From Lysobacteraceae bacterium (GTDB lineage: Bacteria; Pseudomonadota; Gammaproteobacteria; Xanthomonadales; Xanthomonadaceae), in assembly GCA_027483745.1 (NCBI GenBank), contig JAIXTZ010000117.1, positions 1 to 12,250 on the forward strand: 12,250 bases of DNA. Reading direction: 5' to 3'. The translations under genes were made by a program, and so were the position numbers. The notes under the pieces were generated by a model, which searched no databases, was not told the DNA's origin, and was given only the letters and a program-made list of their open reading frames with translations. Within the stretch, counting starts at the first letter, position 1, and every line of letters starts with the position of its first letter. This document shows positions 1 to 7,438 of the stretch, piece after piece.

Positions 1-470
1 CGCAGCGCCGAGGTGAGCACGGTGTACAAGCGCGTGCGCGTCAGCTCGCTCTTGATGCGGTAATCGTTGATGTCGTAATCGCGGATCGCCTGCATCTCCG
101 GCGCGTAGCCGGGCTGGCCGGTACGCAGGATGATCCGCGGCTTGTGCAGCTGGAGTTCGTTGCGGATGCGCGCGACGAGGTCGAGACCGGCGCTTTCCGA
201 CTCCATGACGACGTCGAGCAGGATGACGGCGACCTCAGGCTCGGCGCGAAGCAGGTCGTACGCTTGGGCGCTGGATTCGGCATGCAGGAAGTGCAACGGT
301 CGGCCGAGGATCTCGACGCCGCGCATCGCCATGCAGGTGGCGGCATAGACGTCGGGCTCGTCGTCGACGACGAGGATCGTCCATGCGGCACGTTCGGGCG
401 AGGCCGGGTCTCCGGCTTCTTGCGCGAACACCAGACTGTCGTCGCCGGCCAGCGGCCGATCGTGGCTCAT
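1..470 (-). CDS. Receiver-domain protein, DUF3369-associated type (C-terminus cut by window edge)
   Basis: The 156 visible residues are a short leader plus a receiver domain at about residues 30-156. The acidic cluster is D36-D37-E38, the predicted phosphoacceptor is D86 in ILLDVVMESE, and the later blocks RIILRTGQPG and DYDINDY..K(140)SELT are all intact. These late blocks are characteristic of receivers that precede a DUF3369 domain in proteins ending in HD-GYP or GGDEF output domains. The output domain lies outside the window, so whether this is a cyclic-di-GMP enzyme cannot be decided here. I chose the ATG at 468-470 because GGGGGA sits just upstream on the minus strand; an ATG further upstream is in another frame. 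The gene follows HDOD-A on the same strand after about 100 bp, so co-transcription is possible. It is expected to be cytoplasmic and phosphorylated by a histidine kinase; the kinase at 5337-6590 is the nearest candidate. Confidence 0.85.
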   Translation of the reverse strand, partial: MSHDRPLAGDDSLVFAQEAGDPASPERAAWTILVVDDEPDVYAATCMAMRGVEILGRPLHFLHAESSAQAYDLLRAEPEVAVILLDVVMESESAGLDLVARIRNELQLHKPRIILRTGQPGYAPEMQAIRDYDINDYRIKSELTRTRLYTVLTSAL

Positions 471-488
471 GCCATCCCCCAGACATGC

Positions 489-508
489 TGCAGGGGGGCA
501 TCCCTGCA
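489..508. repeat. Inverted repeat upstream of the receiver gene
   Basis: TGCAGGG (489-495) and CCCTGCA (502-508) form a perfect 7-bp inverted repeat around a 6-nt spacer. It lies 19-38 nt upstream of the receiver gene start on the minus strand and downstream of HDOD-A. It could be an operator, a leader hairpin, or a terminator stem for HDOD-A. No T-tract follows it on the minus strand, which argues against a simple intrinsic terminator. Confidence 0.4.
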
Positions 509-570
509 ACGCCCTAGGATAGCCACGCCCCGCCGGCCCCGCACCAGCGAGGACGGGCGCGTCGGCGCGC

Positions 571-1659
571 TCAGGCGGCGCTGCGATCCATGCGCTTGGC
601 GAGTTCACGCCAGGCGGGAAGGTGGGCGGCCATGCCGCAGCGCTCCAACCAGGGCTCATCCACCGGCCGTTCGAAGGCCAGCGCGGTCGCCACGTGCACC
701 GCACCGACCACGCCGAACCCGCTGCCGGACAGGCGAGGCGTGCGCTGCCAGGCCACGGCCTGCTGGAGGATGCTGGGGAGCTGCCACAGGCCCATCAGGT
801 AGGCCGCGGCCTCGTCCTGCACCGGCGGTGCCACCGGAAGGACGGGGACATCGCCTTCATCGAGCTCCGGCAGCATTTCGCCGATGCCGGCCAGGAGGGC
901 CGCCGTCGAGGCCACGTCCGGATCGATGTGGGGTGCCATCAGCCGCGGGGCCAGCCAGGCCGCGAGCAGGCTGCGCTCGCGGACCCGATCGGCGCGGGCG
1001 GCCTCCGCCCCGCTGAACGCATAGAGCTCGGCCGCAAGAACCAGGTTGCGCGTCGTCTTCAGCCCGAGCCGGGTGACCGCGAACGGCACGCTGGCGATCT
1101 GCCGGCCCGCGCCATACATGGCCGAATTGGCGATCTGAAGCACGCGCGCGCCGAGCACGGGATCGGCCATCACCTGCTCGGCGATGCGGGTGATCTCGAC
1201 GTTCGGGTCCTCGAGCGCCTTGCAGATCGCCATGTAAAGCCGCGGCGCGCCCGGCAGGCGCGTGAGGGTGCCGACCTGGGCGCGCAGGGCCGGGCGATCG
1301 AGGCGCTGCGCTAGCTGGGCGTACGCCACGAGCGTTTCGGCGATCGCTTCGACCGGGGTGGAGGCGGCAAGCAACCCATGCGCCAACGCCTGCAAGCGCG
1401 GTTCGATGCCGTGCTCGGTCACGCCCAACACCAGTCGGGCCGTTTGCGGCGCCGTGTAGAGCTGGTGGCGCAGCAGGGCCTCCGCGTCCGCGAGCGCGGC
1501 GTCGACCACGATGGCATCCGCCGGATCGTGCTCGAGCACCTGACGGGATTCCTCCGGGCGGGAATAGGACAGCACCTGCCAGTCGTAGCCGCGCGCGAGG
1601 AGGGCATCAGCCACCGCGCCGGGAGGGTTCGGATCGGGCGTGGCGAAGAAAACACGCAT
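571..1659 (-). CDS. HDOD-domain signalling protein with degenerate receiver-like N-terminus (HDOD-A)
   Basis: The product is 362 residues. Residues 1-110 follow the receiver fold pattern. The phosphoacceptor position is kept (D53 in AIVVDAAL), but only one early acidic residue (D9) is present and the conserved lysine is replaced (AASTPVE). Residues about 130-315 match an HDOD domain: a DP at 166-167, NSAMYG at 178-183, an STAALLAGIG block near 251-260, and AAYLMGLWQLP near 285-294. Like other HDOD domains it lacks the metal-binding HD residues, so it is not expected to be a phosphohydrolase; members act as regulatory or scaffolding modules. No membrane segment is visible. A longer reading from 1749 adds 30 residues of non-coding-like composition, so I prefer the ATG at 1657-1659, which begins MRVFF like the paralogue; its Shine-Dalgarno sequence is weak. 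It is divergent from the paralogous gene ending at 2993. Confidence 0.82.
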   Translation of the reverse strand: MRVFFATPDPNPPGAVADALLARGYDWQVLSYSRPEESRQVLEHDPADAIVVDAALADAEALLRHQLYTAPQTARLVLGVTEHGIEPRLQALAHGLLAASTPVEAIAETLVAYAQLAQRLDRPALRAQVGTLTRLPGAPRLYMAICKALEDPNVEITRIAEQVMADPVLGARVLQIANSAMYGAGRQIASVPFAVTRLGLKTTRNLVLAAELYAFSGAEAARADRVRERSLLAAWLAPRLMAPHIDPDVASTAALLAGIGEMLPELDEGDVPVLPVAPPVQDEAAAYLMGLWQLPSILQQAVAWQRTPRLSGSGFGVVGAVHVATALAFERPVDEPWLERCGMAAHLPAWRELAKRMDRSAA

Positions 1660-1674
1660 GGCGGAGCGTCGAGC

Positions 1675-1694
1675 CTTTGTCGCTTTTGACAAAG
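1675..1694. repeat. AT-rich inverted repeat before HDOD-A (possible operator or leader hairpin)
   Basis: CTTTGTC-GCTTTT-GACAAAG is a perfect 7-bp inverted repeat with a 6-nt centre. An overlapping alternative pairing exists, CGCTTT (1681-1686) with AAAGCG (1691-1696). It lies 16-35 nt upstream of the preferred HDOD-A start and is an AT-rich island in very GC-rich DNA. It also contains TTGACA (1686-1691, plus strand), but no -10 box follows at the right spacing, so I read it as an operator or 5' leader structure rather than a promoter. No known binding motif was recognised. Confidence 0.45.
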
Positions 1695-1822
1695 CGTACC
1701 GACCGGGCCTCGGCGAATCCGGGGATGCGTCACAGCTGCGGCCATCCACAGCGTGCGTCGCGTCACATCTTCCGGAATCTTGGCGGCGGTGGCGCCGCGA
1801 AGGCGATGCAGGGGGGCTCTGC

Positions 1823-1828
1823 TACAGT
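1823..1828 (+). promoter_or_regulatory. Possible -10 element for the HDOD-B operon
   Basis: TACAGT preceded by TG (TGCTACAGT at 1820-1828) resembles an extended -10 element. No convincing -35 hexamer lies 17 bp upstream. If real, transcription would begin near 1835, ruling out the in-frame ATG at 1806 and favouring a start at TTG 1860 or 1896. Confidence 0.3.
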
Positions 1829-1859
1829 CCGGCAACGTCTTTCCAAGCCCCGATGCCGA

Positions 1860-2993
1860 TTGAGCGCTCCTGCTGCGATCCCCGATGACGCGCCGTTGCG
1901 CCTGCTGTTCGCCGGGGCCGACGGAGGCGTGGCCACCGCGATCGCGGAGGCCCTAGGCCAGCGGGCCGTCGTAGCGGTCGTCGGCGCCAGTGAGGAGGCC
2001 CTCGCCTTCGTCCGTCGCGAGGCCTTCGATGCCGTGCTCGTGCAGCCGAGGCTTGGCCAAGGCTCGGGCAACGCCCTCCTCGGTGTGTTGAAGCGCGAGG
2101 CGCCGAAACTCGTGCGTTGCCTTGTCCTCGACGACGGCCGCGACGCCCCCGGCCTCGCCGCCCTCGATAACCTGCATCGCCTGCTGTACCAGCCGATCGA
2201 CGCCGAAGCCCTGCTTGCCGGCTTGAAGTCGCTGCTTGCGCTGCGTCGTCGCCTCGAAAGCCCGCTGCTCGCCGAGGCGATCGGCCGCATCGGCCGCCTG
2301 CCGCCCCCGCCGGCGCTGTCGCTCGACCTGATGCGACGCACCGAGGACCTCGACGTCGCTGCGCGCGATGTCGCCGCGCTGGTCGAAAGCGACCCGACGC
2401 TGGCGGCCAAGGTGCTGCGTCTGTGCAACTCGGCGATGTACAGCGGCGGCCGCCGCATCGACGACATCCACAGCGCCGTGGTCTGGCTGGGCAACCTCAG
2501 CCTGCGCCGCCTCGTGATGGCCGGCGAGATCTTCGGTGCGGCGCGCCCGAAAGCCGAGCCCGAAACGCTCGACCACCTCCGCGAGACCAGCCTGCGCGCC
2601 TCGCGGCTTGCCGCGCGCCTCTTGCCCGGCCCGCGCGCGGACCTGGCGGCCACGGCGGCCCTGCTGGCCGGCGTCGGCCGCCTGCTGCCCCAGGTTCGCG
2701 TGCCGTGGGCGCCGCAGCCTGGCGAGGACGCGGATTGGCCGACCTACGCCGAGGCCGGCGCCTACCTGCTCGCCCTGTGGGGGCTGCCCGAGACCCTGGT
2801 CGAGGCGGTCGCGCAGCATCCGACGCCCGCGGCGGCCGCCGAGCATGGTCTCGGCGTGGTGGGCGCCTGCCATGTGGCCTGGGCCCTGCTGGGCGAGGTC
2901 CCGCTGGACGAGGCCTGGGTCGAAGCGCGCGGCCTCGGTGCGGAGCGCGAGGTCTGGGCGGCCTTGGGCGTCGAATTCCGCGGCGAGGGCTGA
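1860..2993 (+). CDS. HDOD-domain signalling protein with pseudo-receiver N-terminus (HDOD-B)
   Basis: From the TTG at 1860 the product is 377 residues. Residues about 13-125 align in pattern with receivers but are inactive by sequence: no acidic pair, glutamine (Q62, LVQPRL) at the phosphoacceptor position, and glutamine for lysine (LLYQPID, near 109-114). Residues about 138-325 are HDOD: SDPTLAAKVL with DP at 178-179, NSAMYSGG at 190-197, TAALLAGVG at 265-273, AYLLALWGLP at 301-310. Shared blocks show it is a paralogue of HDOD-A. The start is uncertain. The frame is open from 1677, but the first 60 codons look non-coding. TTG 1896 would begin MRLLF, matching MRVFF of the paralogue; ATG 1806 is the only nearby ATG in frame. 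It is the first gene of a plus-strand operon, with the GTG of the next gene 6 nt after its stop, so it probably acts with the phosphodiesterase in the cytoplasm. Confidence 0.8.
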   Translation: MSAPAAIPDDAPLRLLFAGADGGVATAIAEALGQRAVVAVVGASEEALAFVRREAFDAVLVQPRLGQGSGNALLGVLKREAPKLVRCLVLDDGRDAPGLAALDNLHRLLYQPIDAEALLAGLKSLLALRRRLESPLLAEAIGRIGRLPPPPALSLDLMRRTEDLDVAARDVAALVESDPTLAAKVLRLCNSAMYSGGRRIDDIHSAVVWLGNLSLRRLVMAGEIFGAARPKAEPETLDHLRETSLRASRLAARLLPGPRADLAATAALLAGVGRLLPQVRVPWAPQPGEDADWPTYAEAGAYLLALWGLPETLVEAVAQHPTPAAAAEHGLGVVGACHVAWALLGEVPLDEAWVEARGLGAEREVWAALGVEFRGEG

Positions 2994-2999
2994 CTCGCG

Positions 3000-4682
3000 G
3001 TGGATGACGCCACCGACCCGGTGAGCGGCCTGCGCTGGTTGGGTGCCGAGGATCCGGCGCTGCGGGCCTGCGTCGCTGATGGACGACGCGTCCTGTTCGC
3101 CGAGATCGCGCTCGATCGTTTCGTCGGCCTCGTCGACGGCCTCGGCGAGGACACCGCCGGCCGCGCGATGGCCGTGGCCGCCGACCGCATCGCCGCCTTC
3201 GCGCTGCCGCGCGGTCGGCTCTGGCGGCTGCGCGGCGCTTGCCTGCTGCTGGCCACCGACGACGCCGAGGCGCTCGTCGATCCCGAGGCCTGGGCGCAGC
3301 GCCTGCTCGCCGAGCTGGGCGCGCCCCTGTCGGTGCCGCCCTACCGGCTCGCGATCAATGCCAGCATCGGCCTGGCCCTGTTTCCCGACGACGCGCCGAC
3401 CTTGGCCGCCGCGTTGAGCGCCGCCGACCGCGCGCTCTACGCCGCTCAGCGATCCGGCGTTGGGCGCGCACTGCGGCCGGGCCGATGGACCGCGGAGTCG
3501 CGCAGCGTTCCCGCCTTCACCGAGGCCTTGGCCAAGGCCCTCACGCGCGATGAACTCGAGCTCCACTACCAACCCTACGTCGATGCCGCCGATGGCCGCA
3601 TCGCCGGCGTCGAAGCGCTCCTGCGCTGGCGCGCGCCGGACGGCCACCTGCTGGCACCGCCGCAGTTCCTGCCCCGCGCCGAGCAGCTCGGCCTGATGCG
3701 CGGCATCAGCGGCTGGGTGCTCGACCGCGTCATCGCCGATGCGCGGCACTGGCGCCGCGCGGGCTTCGACGACCTGCGCATCGCCGTCAACGTCTCCACG
3801 GTGCAGCTGCTGCAGGACGACCTCGTCGACCAGCTGGAGACCCGCCTCGCCGTCGCCGACGTCGCCTTCGACCAGTTCGAGATCGAGCTTTCCGAAAGCA
3901 CCCTGCTGCGCGACGTCGACCGCATCCGCGACACGCTGCGTCGGCTGCGCAGCTACGGCGTCGGCCTGACCCTCGATGATTTCGGCATGGGCGGCGCCGG
4001 CCTCGTGCAGCTGCCGCGCTATCCGCTTTCGAAGATCAAGATCGACCGCGATTTCGTCGGCGAGGTGGCGCACGACCAAGGCCAGGCGGCGATCGCCCGA
4101 GCGATCATCGCGATGGGTCGGCAGATGCACCTGAAGGTGATGGCCGAGGGCGTCGAGACCGAGGCGCAGGTCGGCTACCTGCGCCGCGCCGACTGCGACC
4201 AGCTCCAAGGCTACCTGTTCGCTGGCCCGAAGCCCCTGGTCGACCTCGAGCCGCTGCTGCGCCAGCGCTACCTTCGGCCGGAGCTGTTCGCGCAGGGCGC
4301 GGCCTCGCGGACGCTGCTGCTGGTCGACGACGAGGAGAACGTGCTGCGGGCGCTGCAGCGCGTGTTCCGCCGCGACGGTTACCGCGTGCTGGCGGCGAGC
4401 CGCGTGCAGGAGGCGTTCGAGCTCCTGGCCAGCAATGACGTGCAGGTGATCGTCAGCGACCAGCGCATGAACGACGTCAGCGGCACGGAGTTCCTCGGCC
4501 GGGTGAAGGAGCTCTACCCGCGCACCGTGCGGCTCATCCTCTCGGGCTACACCGACCTCGCCACCGTGACCGAGGCGATCAACAAGGGCGCCATCTACCG
4601 GTTCCTCACCAAACCGTGGGACGAGGAGGACCTGCGCCACCACATCCGCGAGGCGTTCCGCACGTGGGAGGGCCTGCAATGA
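3000..4682 (+). CDS. Degenerate GGDEF - EAL - C-terminal receiver protein (predicted cyclic-di-GMP phosphodiesterase)
   Basis: The product is 560 residues with a GTG start; GAGGG lies about 10 nt upstream. The GGDEF domain (about 20-160) has RGACL at 78-82 where GG[D/E]EF belongs, and no RxxD inhibitory site, so diguanylate cyclase activity is not expected. The EAL domain (about 172-430) keeps the catalytic set: E205 in EALLRW, the N of VNVS, the second E of IELSES, D326-D327 in LDDFG, the K of KIDRDF, the E of AEGVE and the Q before GYLF. It should hydrolyse cyclic-di-GMP to pGpG. The receiver (about 440-556) is intact: D443-D444, D487 in SDQRM, SGYTDL, K538 in FLTKPWD. The REC-at-C-terminus order recalls RavR of Xanthomonas, but orthology is unproven. 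The gene overlaps the channel gene by ATGA. It is soluble; its kinase is probably encoded at 5337-6590. Confidence 0.92.
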   Translation: MDDATDPVSGLRWLGAEDPALRACVADGRRVLFAEIALDRFVGLVDGLGEDTAGRAMAVAADRIAAFALPRGRLWRLRGACLLLATDDAEALVDPEAWAQRLLAELGAPLSVPPYRLAINASIGLALFPDDAPTLAAALSAADRALYAAQRSGVGRALRPGRWTAESRSVPAFTEALAKALTRDELELHYQPYVDAADGRIAGVEALLRWRAPDGHLLAPPQFLPRAEQLGLMRGISGWVLDRVIADARHWRRAGFDDLRIAVNVSTVQLLQDDLVDQLETRLAVADVAFDQFEIELSESTLLRDVDRIRDTLRRLRSYGVGLTLDDFGMGGAGLVQLPRYPLSKIKIDRDFVGEVAHDQGQAAIARAIIAMGRQMHLKVMAEGVETEAQVGYLRRADCDQLQGYLFAGPKPLVDLEPLLRQRYLRPELFAQGAASRTLLLVDDEENVLRALQRVFRRDGYRVLAASRVQEAFELLASNDVQVIVSDQRMNDVSGTEFLGRVKELYPRTVRLILSGYTDLATVTEAINKGAIYRFLTKPWDEEDLRHHIREAFRTWEGLQ

Positions 4683-5335
4683 TCCGCCACCTGCGCCGCT
4701 TGCCCAACCTGCTGCTGCTGTCGGCCCTGCTCGCCCAAGTGCTCGCCTGGCCGTGGCTGGAGACCATCGCGGGCGGGCGGCTAATGCTGGTGGGATTCGA
4801 CTGGGTGATTCTCGTGCTCGCGCTCCGCGCGGCGCGAGCCACCGGTGCCGAAGCGCGCCTGGGCTGGTGGTTGCTGGGCCCCGCCATCGTGCTGCATGCC
4901 GCCGAGGTCGTGGTCGGCGGCAGCGGGCTGTACGTCGCGAGCCAGCTGGCGCAGGCCTCGTTCCATGGCTTCGTCGTCAGCTGCCTGCTGCGCTACGTGC
5001 TGCGCGACGACGTCATGACGCTCGACGAGCTGTGGGCGCTGGCCTCGCTCTACGTGCTGCTCGCCTTCGTGTTCGCCTACGTGTACGCCGTCATCGAGCA
5101 TCTCGCGCCGGGCGCCTTCTTCATCAACCCGACCAACAATCCGGATGGCGTCACCGGCTGGTGGGAGCTGCTGTACTTCAGCTTCACCTGCCTCACCTCG
5201 GTGGGCTTCGGTGAGATCACCCCCGTGCACGACGTGGCGCGCTCGGTGGTGATGGTCCAGCAGGTCACCGGCGTGCTGTACCTCGCGATCGTGATCTCGC
5301 GGCTGATCGGCATGCAGCGGCGGCGGCCGGAGTGA
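4679..5335 (+). CDS. Potassium-channel-like membrane protein (ion channel 2 family)
   Basis: The product is 218 residues. Hydrophobic segments are near 9-26, 34-51, 63-80, 92-107 and 117-141. A pore loop follows and then a last helix near 188-211, giving about six membrane spans. The filter-like motif is T173-S-V-G-F-G178 followed by EITP, the counterpart of TTVGYGD in bacterial K+ channels, so monovalent cation conduction across the inner membrane is the best guess. There is no RCK or cyclic-nucleotide-binding tail; the protein ends soon after the last helix with MQRRRPE. The ATG overlaps the TGA of the EAL gene (ATGA), and GGGAGGG lies about 6 nt upstream, so translation is probably coupled. 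The stop is one base from the stop of the converging histidine kinase. What it senses is not visible. It is unusual as a partner of a cyclic-di-GMP enzyme. Confidence 0.85.
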   Translation: MIRHLRRLPNLLLLSALLAQVLAWPWLETIAGGRLMLVGFDWVILVLALRAARATGAEARLGWWLLGPAIVLHAAEVVVGGSGLYVASQLAQASFHGFVVSCLLRYVLRDDVMTLDELWALASLYVLLAFVFAYVYAVIEHLAPGAFFINPTNNPDGVTGWWELLYFSFTCLTSVGFGEITPVHDVARSVVMVQQVTGVLYLAIVISRLIGMQRRRPE

Positions 5336-5336
5336 C

Positions 5337-6590
<1,254 letters not shown>

Positions 6591-6596
6591 TCGCGA

Positions 6597-6617
6597 GCAC
6601 CGTCGGTATGACGGTGC
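6597..6617. repeat. Inverted repeat between flgN and the kinase gene
   Basis: GCACCGTC (6597-6604) and GACGGTGC (6610-6617) form a perfect 8-bp GC-rich stem with a 5-nt loop. On the minus strand it lies 17 nt after the flgN stop and 7 nt before the kinase ATG. There is no U-tract after it, so it is not a standard terminator. It could attenuate read-through, limit kinase translation, or be an operator. Confidence 0.45.
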
Positions 6618-6633
6618 ACAGGCTAACGCCGGG

Positions 6634-6963
6634 TCAGGCGACGGCGATAGGCCGCGACCAGGTGCCGTGCGCGCGCTGGCCGCGCGTGTCGTAGCCGACG
6701 GCTTCCGTGCGCCCGAGCTGGCGCAGGGCGAAGGCCACCGCGCGGCGGCGACGCGCCAGCATCAGGCCGTTCTCGCGGTTGTACTCGGCCAGGGCGGCGA
6801 CGCGCGGGGCATCGGCGCTGCTGAGACCGGCCGACTCCGCCGCGCGCAGCGCCTGCAGCTTCGCCTCGGTGGAGCGCAGCAGGGCCTCGACGTCCTGCCC
6901 GGAGAGAGCATCGCGTTCGGCGCGCAGGGCGGCTTCAAGGGCGTCGAGCAGGGTCGCGGTCAT
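6634..6963 (-). CDS. flgN: FlgN, flagellar export chaperone for hook-associated proteins
   Basis: The product is 109 residues, helical and Ala/Leu/Arg rich, with the FlgN pattern: an N-terminal amphipathic helix (TATLLDALEAALRAERDAL), a central AEYNRENGLMLARRRRAVAF helix, and a late LGR...GYDTRGQ block before the variable tail. FlgN is a cytoplasmic chaperone that keeps FlgK and FlgL export-competent. The ATG follows the flgM stop by 21 nt; its own Shine-Dalgarno is poor, so translation may depend partly on flgM. The position directly after flgM is the usual pairing and supports the call, since the sequence family itself is weakly conserved. Confidence 0.85.
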   Translation of the reverse strand: MTATLLDALEAALRAERDALSGQDVEALLRSTEAKLQALRAAESAGLSSADAPRVAALAEYNRENGLMLARRRRAVAFALRQLGRTEAVGYDTRGQRAHGTWSRPIAVA

Positions 6964-6984
6964 CGGGTCGGGTCTCGGGCTTCG

Positions 6985-7311
6985 TCAGACGCTCAGCTGG
7001 CGCTCCAGCGCGTCGAGGCGCTGGGCGATCTCCTGCGGGTCGATGCGATACGTGCCCGCGGCCAAGGCCGCGCGCAGCGCTTCGATCTTCGCCATGTCCA
7101 TGGGCGGCGGGCCGGCCTTGGTCTGCTTCTGCACGACCCGCAGGGCCTCGGCCTCGCCGGTCAGGCGCACATTGTCCGAAGACGCGGCCTGGGTTTCGGC
7201 GATGGCTTGGGCACGCGGGGTCCCCGACCGTTCGATGGCGGCCGGCGCCGGTGCCGCCGCCGGCGCGGGGGCCGGGCGGGGCGCGGAGGCTCCGTCGATC
7301 TTGTTGGTCAT
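6985..7311 (-). CDS. flgM: FlgM, anti-sigma-28 factor
   Basis: The product is 108 residues. The N-terminal half is low-complexity Pro/Ala (about residues 11-25), disordered as expected for FlgM. The C-terminal half carries the sigma-28-binding region: VRLTGEAEAL, then MDMAKIEALRAALAAGTYRID and PQEIAQRLDALERQL. FlgM holds FliA (sigma-28) inactive until the hook-basal body is finished, then is exported through it. The start is supported by GGAGG 8 nt upstream. A sigma-28 promoter lies just upstream (7349-7375), so flgM is a late gene under the sigma factor it inhibits. It is followed by flgN and perhaps by the kinase gene. Confidence 0.92.
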   Translation of the reverse strand: MTNKIDGASAPRPAPAPAAAPAPAAIERSGTPRAQAIAETQAASSDNVRLTGEAEALRVVQKQTKAGPPPMDMAKIEALRAALAAGTYRIDPQEIAQRLDALERQLSV

Positions 7312-7324
7312 GGTCGTGTCCTCC

Positions 7325-7339
7325 GGAACGAGTGGTTCC
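7325..7339. repeat. Small inverted repeat in the flgM leader
   Basis: GGAAC-GAGTG-GTTCC can form a 5-bp hairpin with a 5-nt loop. On the minus strand it would lie almost at the predicted 5' end of the flgM transcript and just before the GGAGG ribosome-binding site. It may protect the 5' end or tune translation; it is short and could be chance. Confidence 0.3.
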
Positions 7340-7348
7340 TCACGACCG

Positions 7349-7375
7349 GTATCGGCCGTGCCTCGCGCGACTTTA
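7349..7375 (-). promoter_or_regulatory. Sigma-28 (FliA) promoter of flgM
   Basis: Read on the minus strand: TAAA (7375-7372), exactly 15 bases, then GCCGATAC (7356-7349). This matches the enterobacterial FliA consensus TAAA-N15-GCCGATAA with one mismatch. Predicted transcription start is near 7342, giving a leader of about 30 nt. An A6/T3 tract at about 7388-7396 lies upstream of the -35 part and could act as an UP element. Confidence 0.9.
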
Positions 7376-7438
7376 GCCCCAAGGGGGAAATTTTTTCGTC
7401 CATGCCGGAAACGTGAGCCGGCCCACGCTTCGAACGGT

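Noticed and set aside
1686..1714. TTGACA at 1686-1691 as a -35 box for the plus-strand operon
   Set aside because: No -10-like hexamer occurs 16-18 bp downstream, and the hexamer is part of the inverted repeat.
1790..1804. Sigma-54-like TGGCGCC-N4-AGGC upstream of HDOD-B
   Set aside because: Only the GG and GC dinucleotides fit; four defined positions mismatch, which is expected by chance in such GC-rich DNA.
1677..1859. N-terminal extension of HDOD-B from an upstream ATG at 1677 or 1806
   Set aside because: The extra residues look non-coding (Arg/Ser/His/Cys rich), cover the divergent promoter gap, and the paralogue begins near the receiver-like strand; ATG 1806 would precede the likely transcription start.
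1953..4679. Uninterrupted 908-codon open frame on the minus strand opposite HDOD-B and the EAL-receiver gene
   Set aside because: It is antisense to genes with clear conserved domains, and its composition (Gln/Ala/Arg/His rich, no recognisable motif) is what strong G/C third-position bias produces on the opposite strand.
7377..7396. CCCCAAGGGGGAAATTTTTT as a plus-strand intrinsic terminator
   Set aside because: The loop would be only two bases and no plus-strand gene ends upstream; the A/T tract fits better as an upstream element of the flgM promoter.
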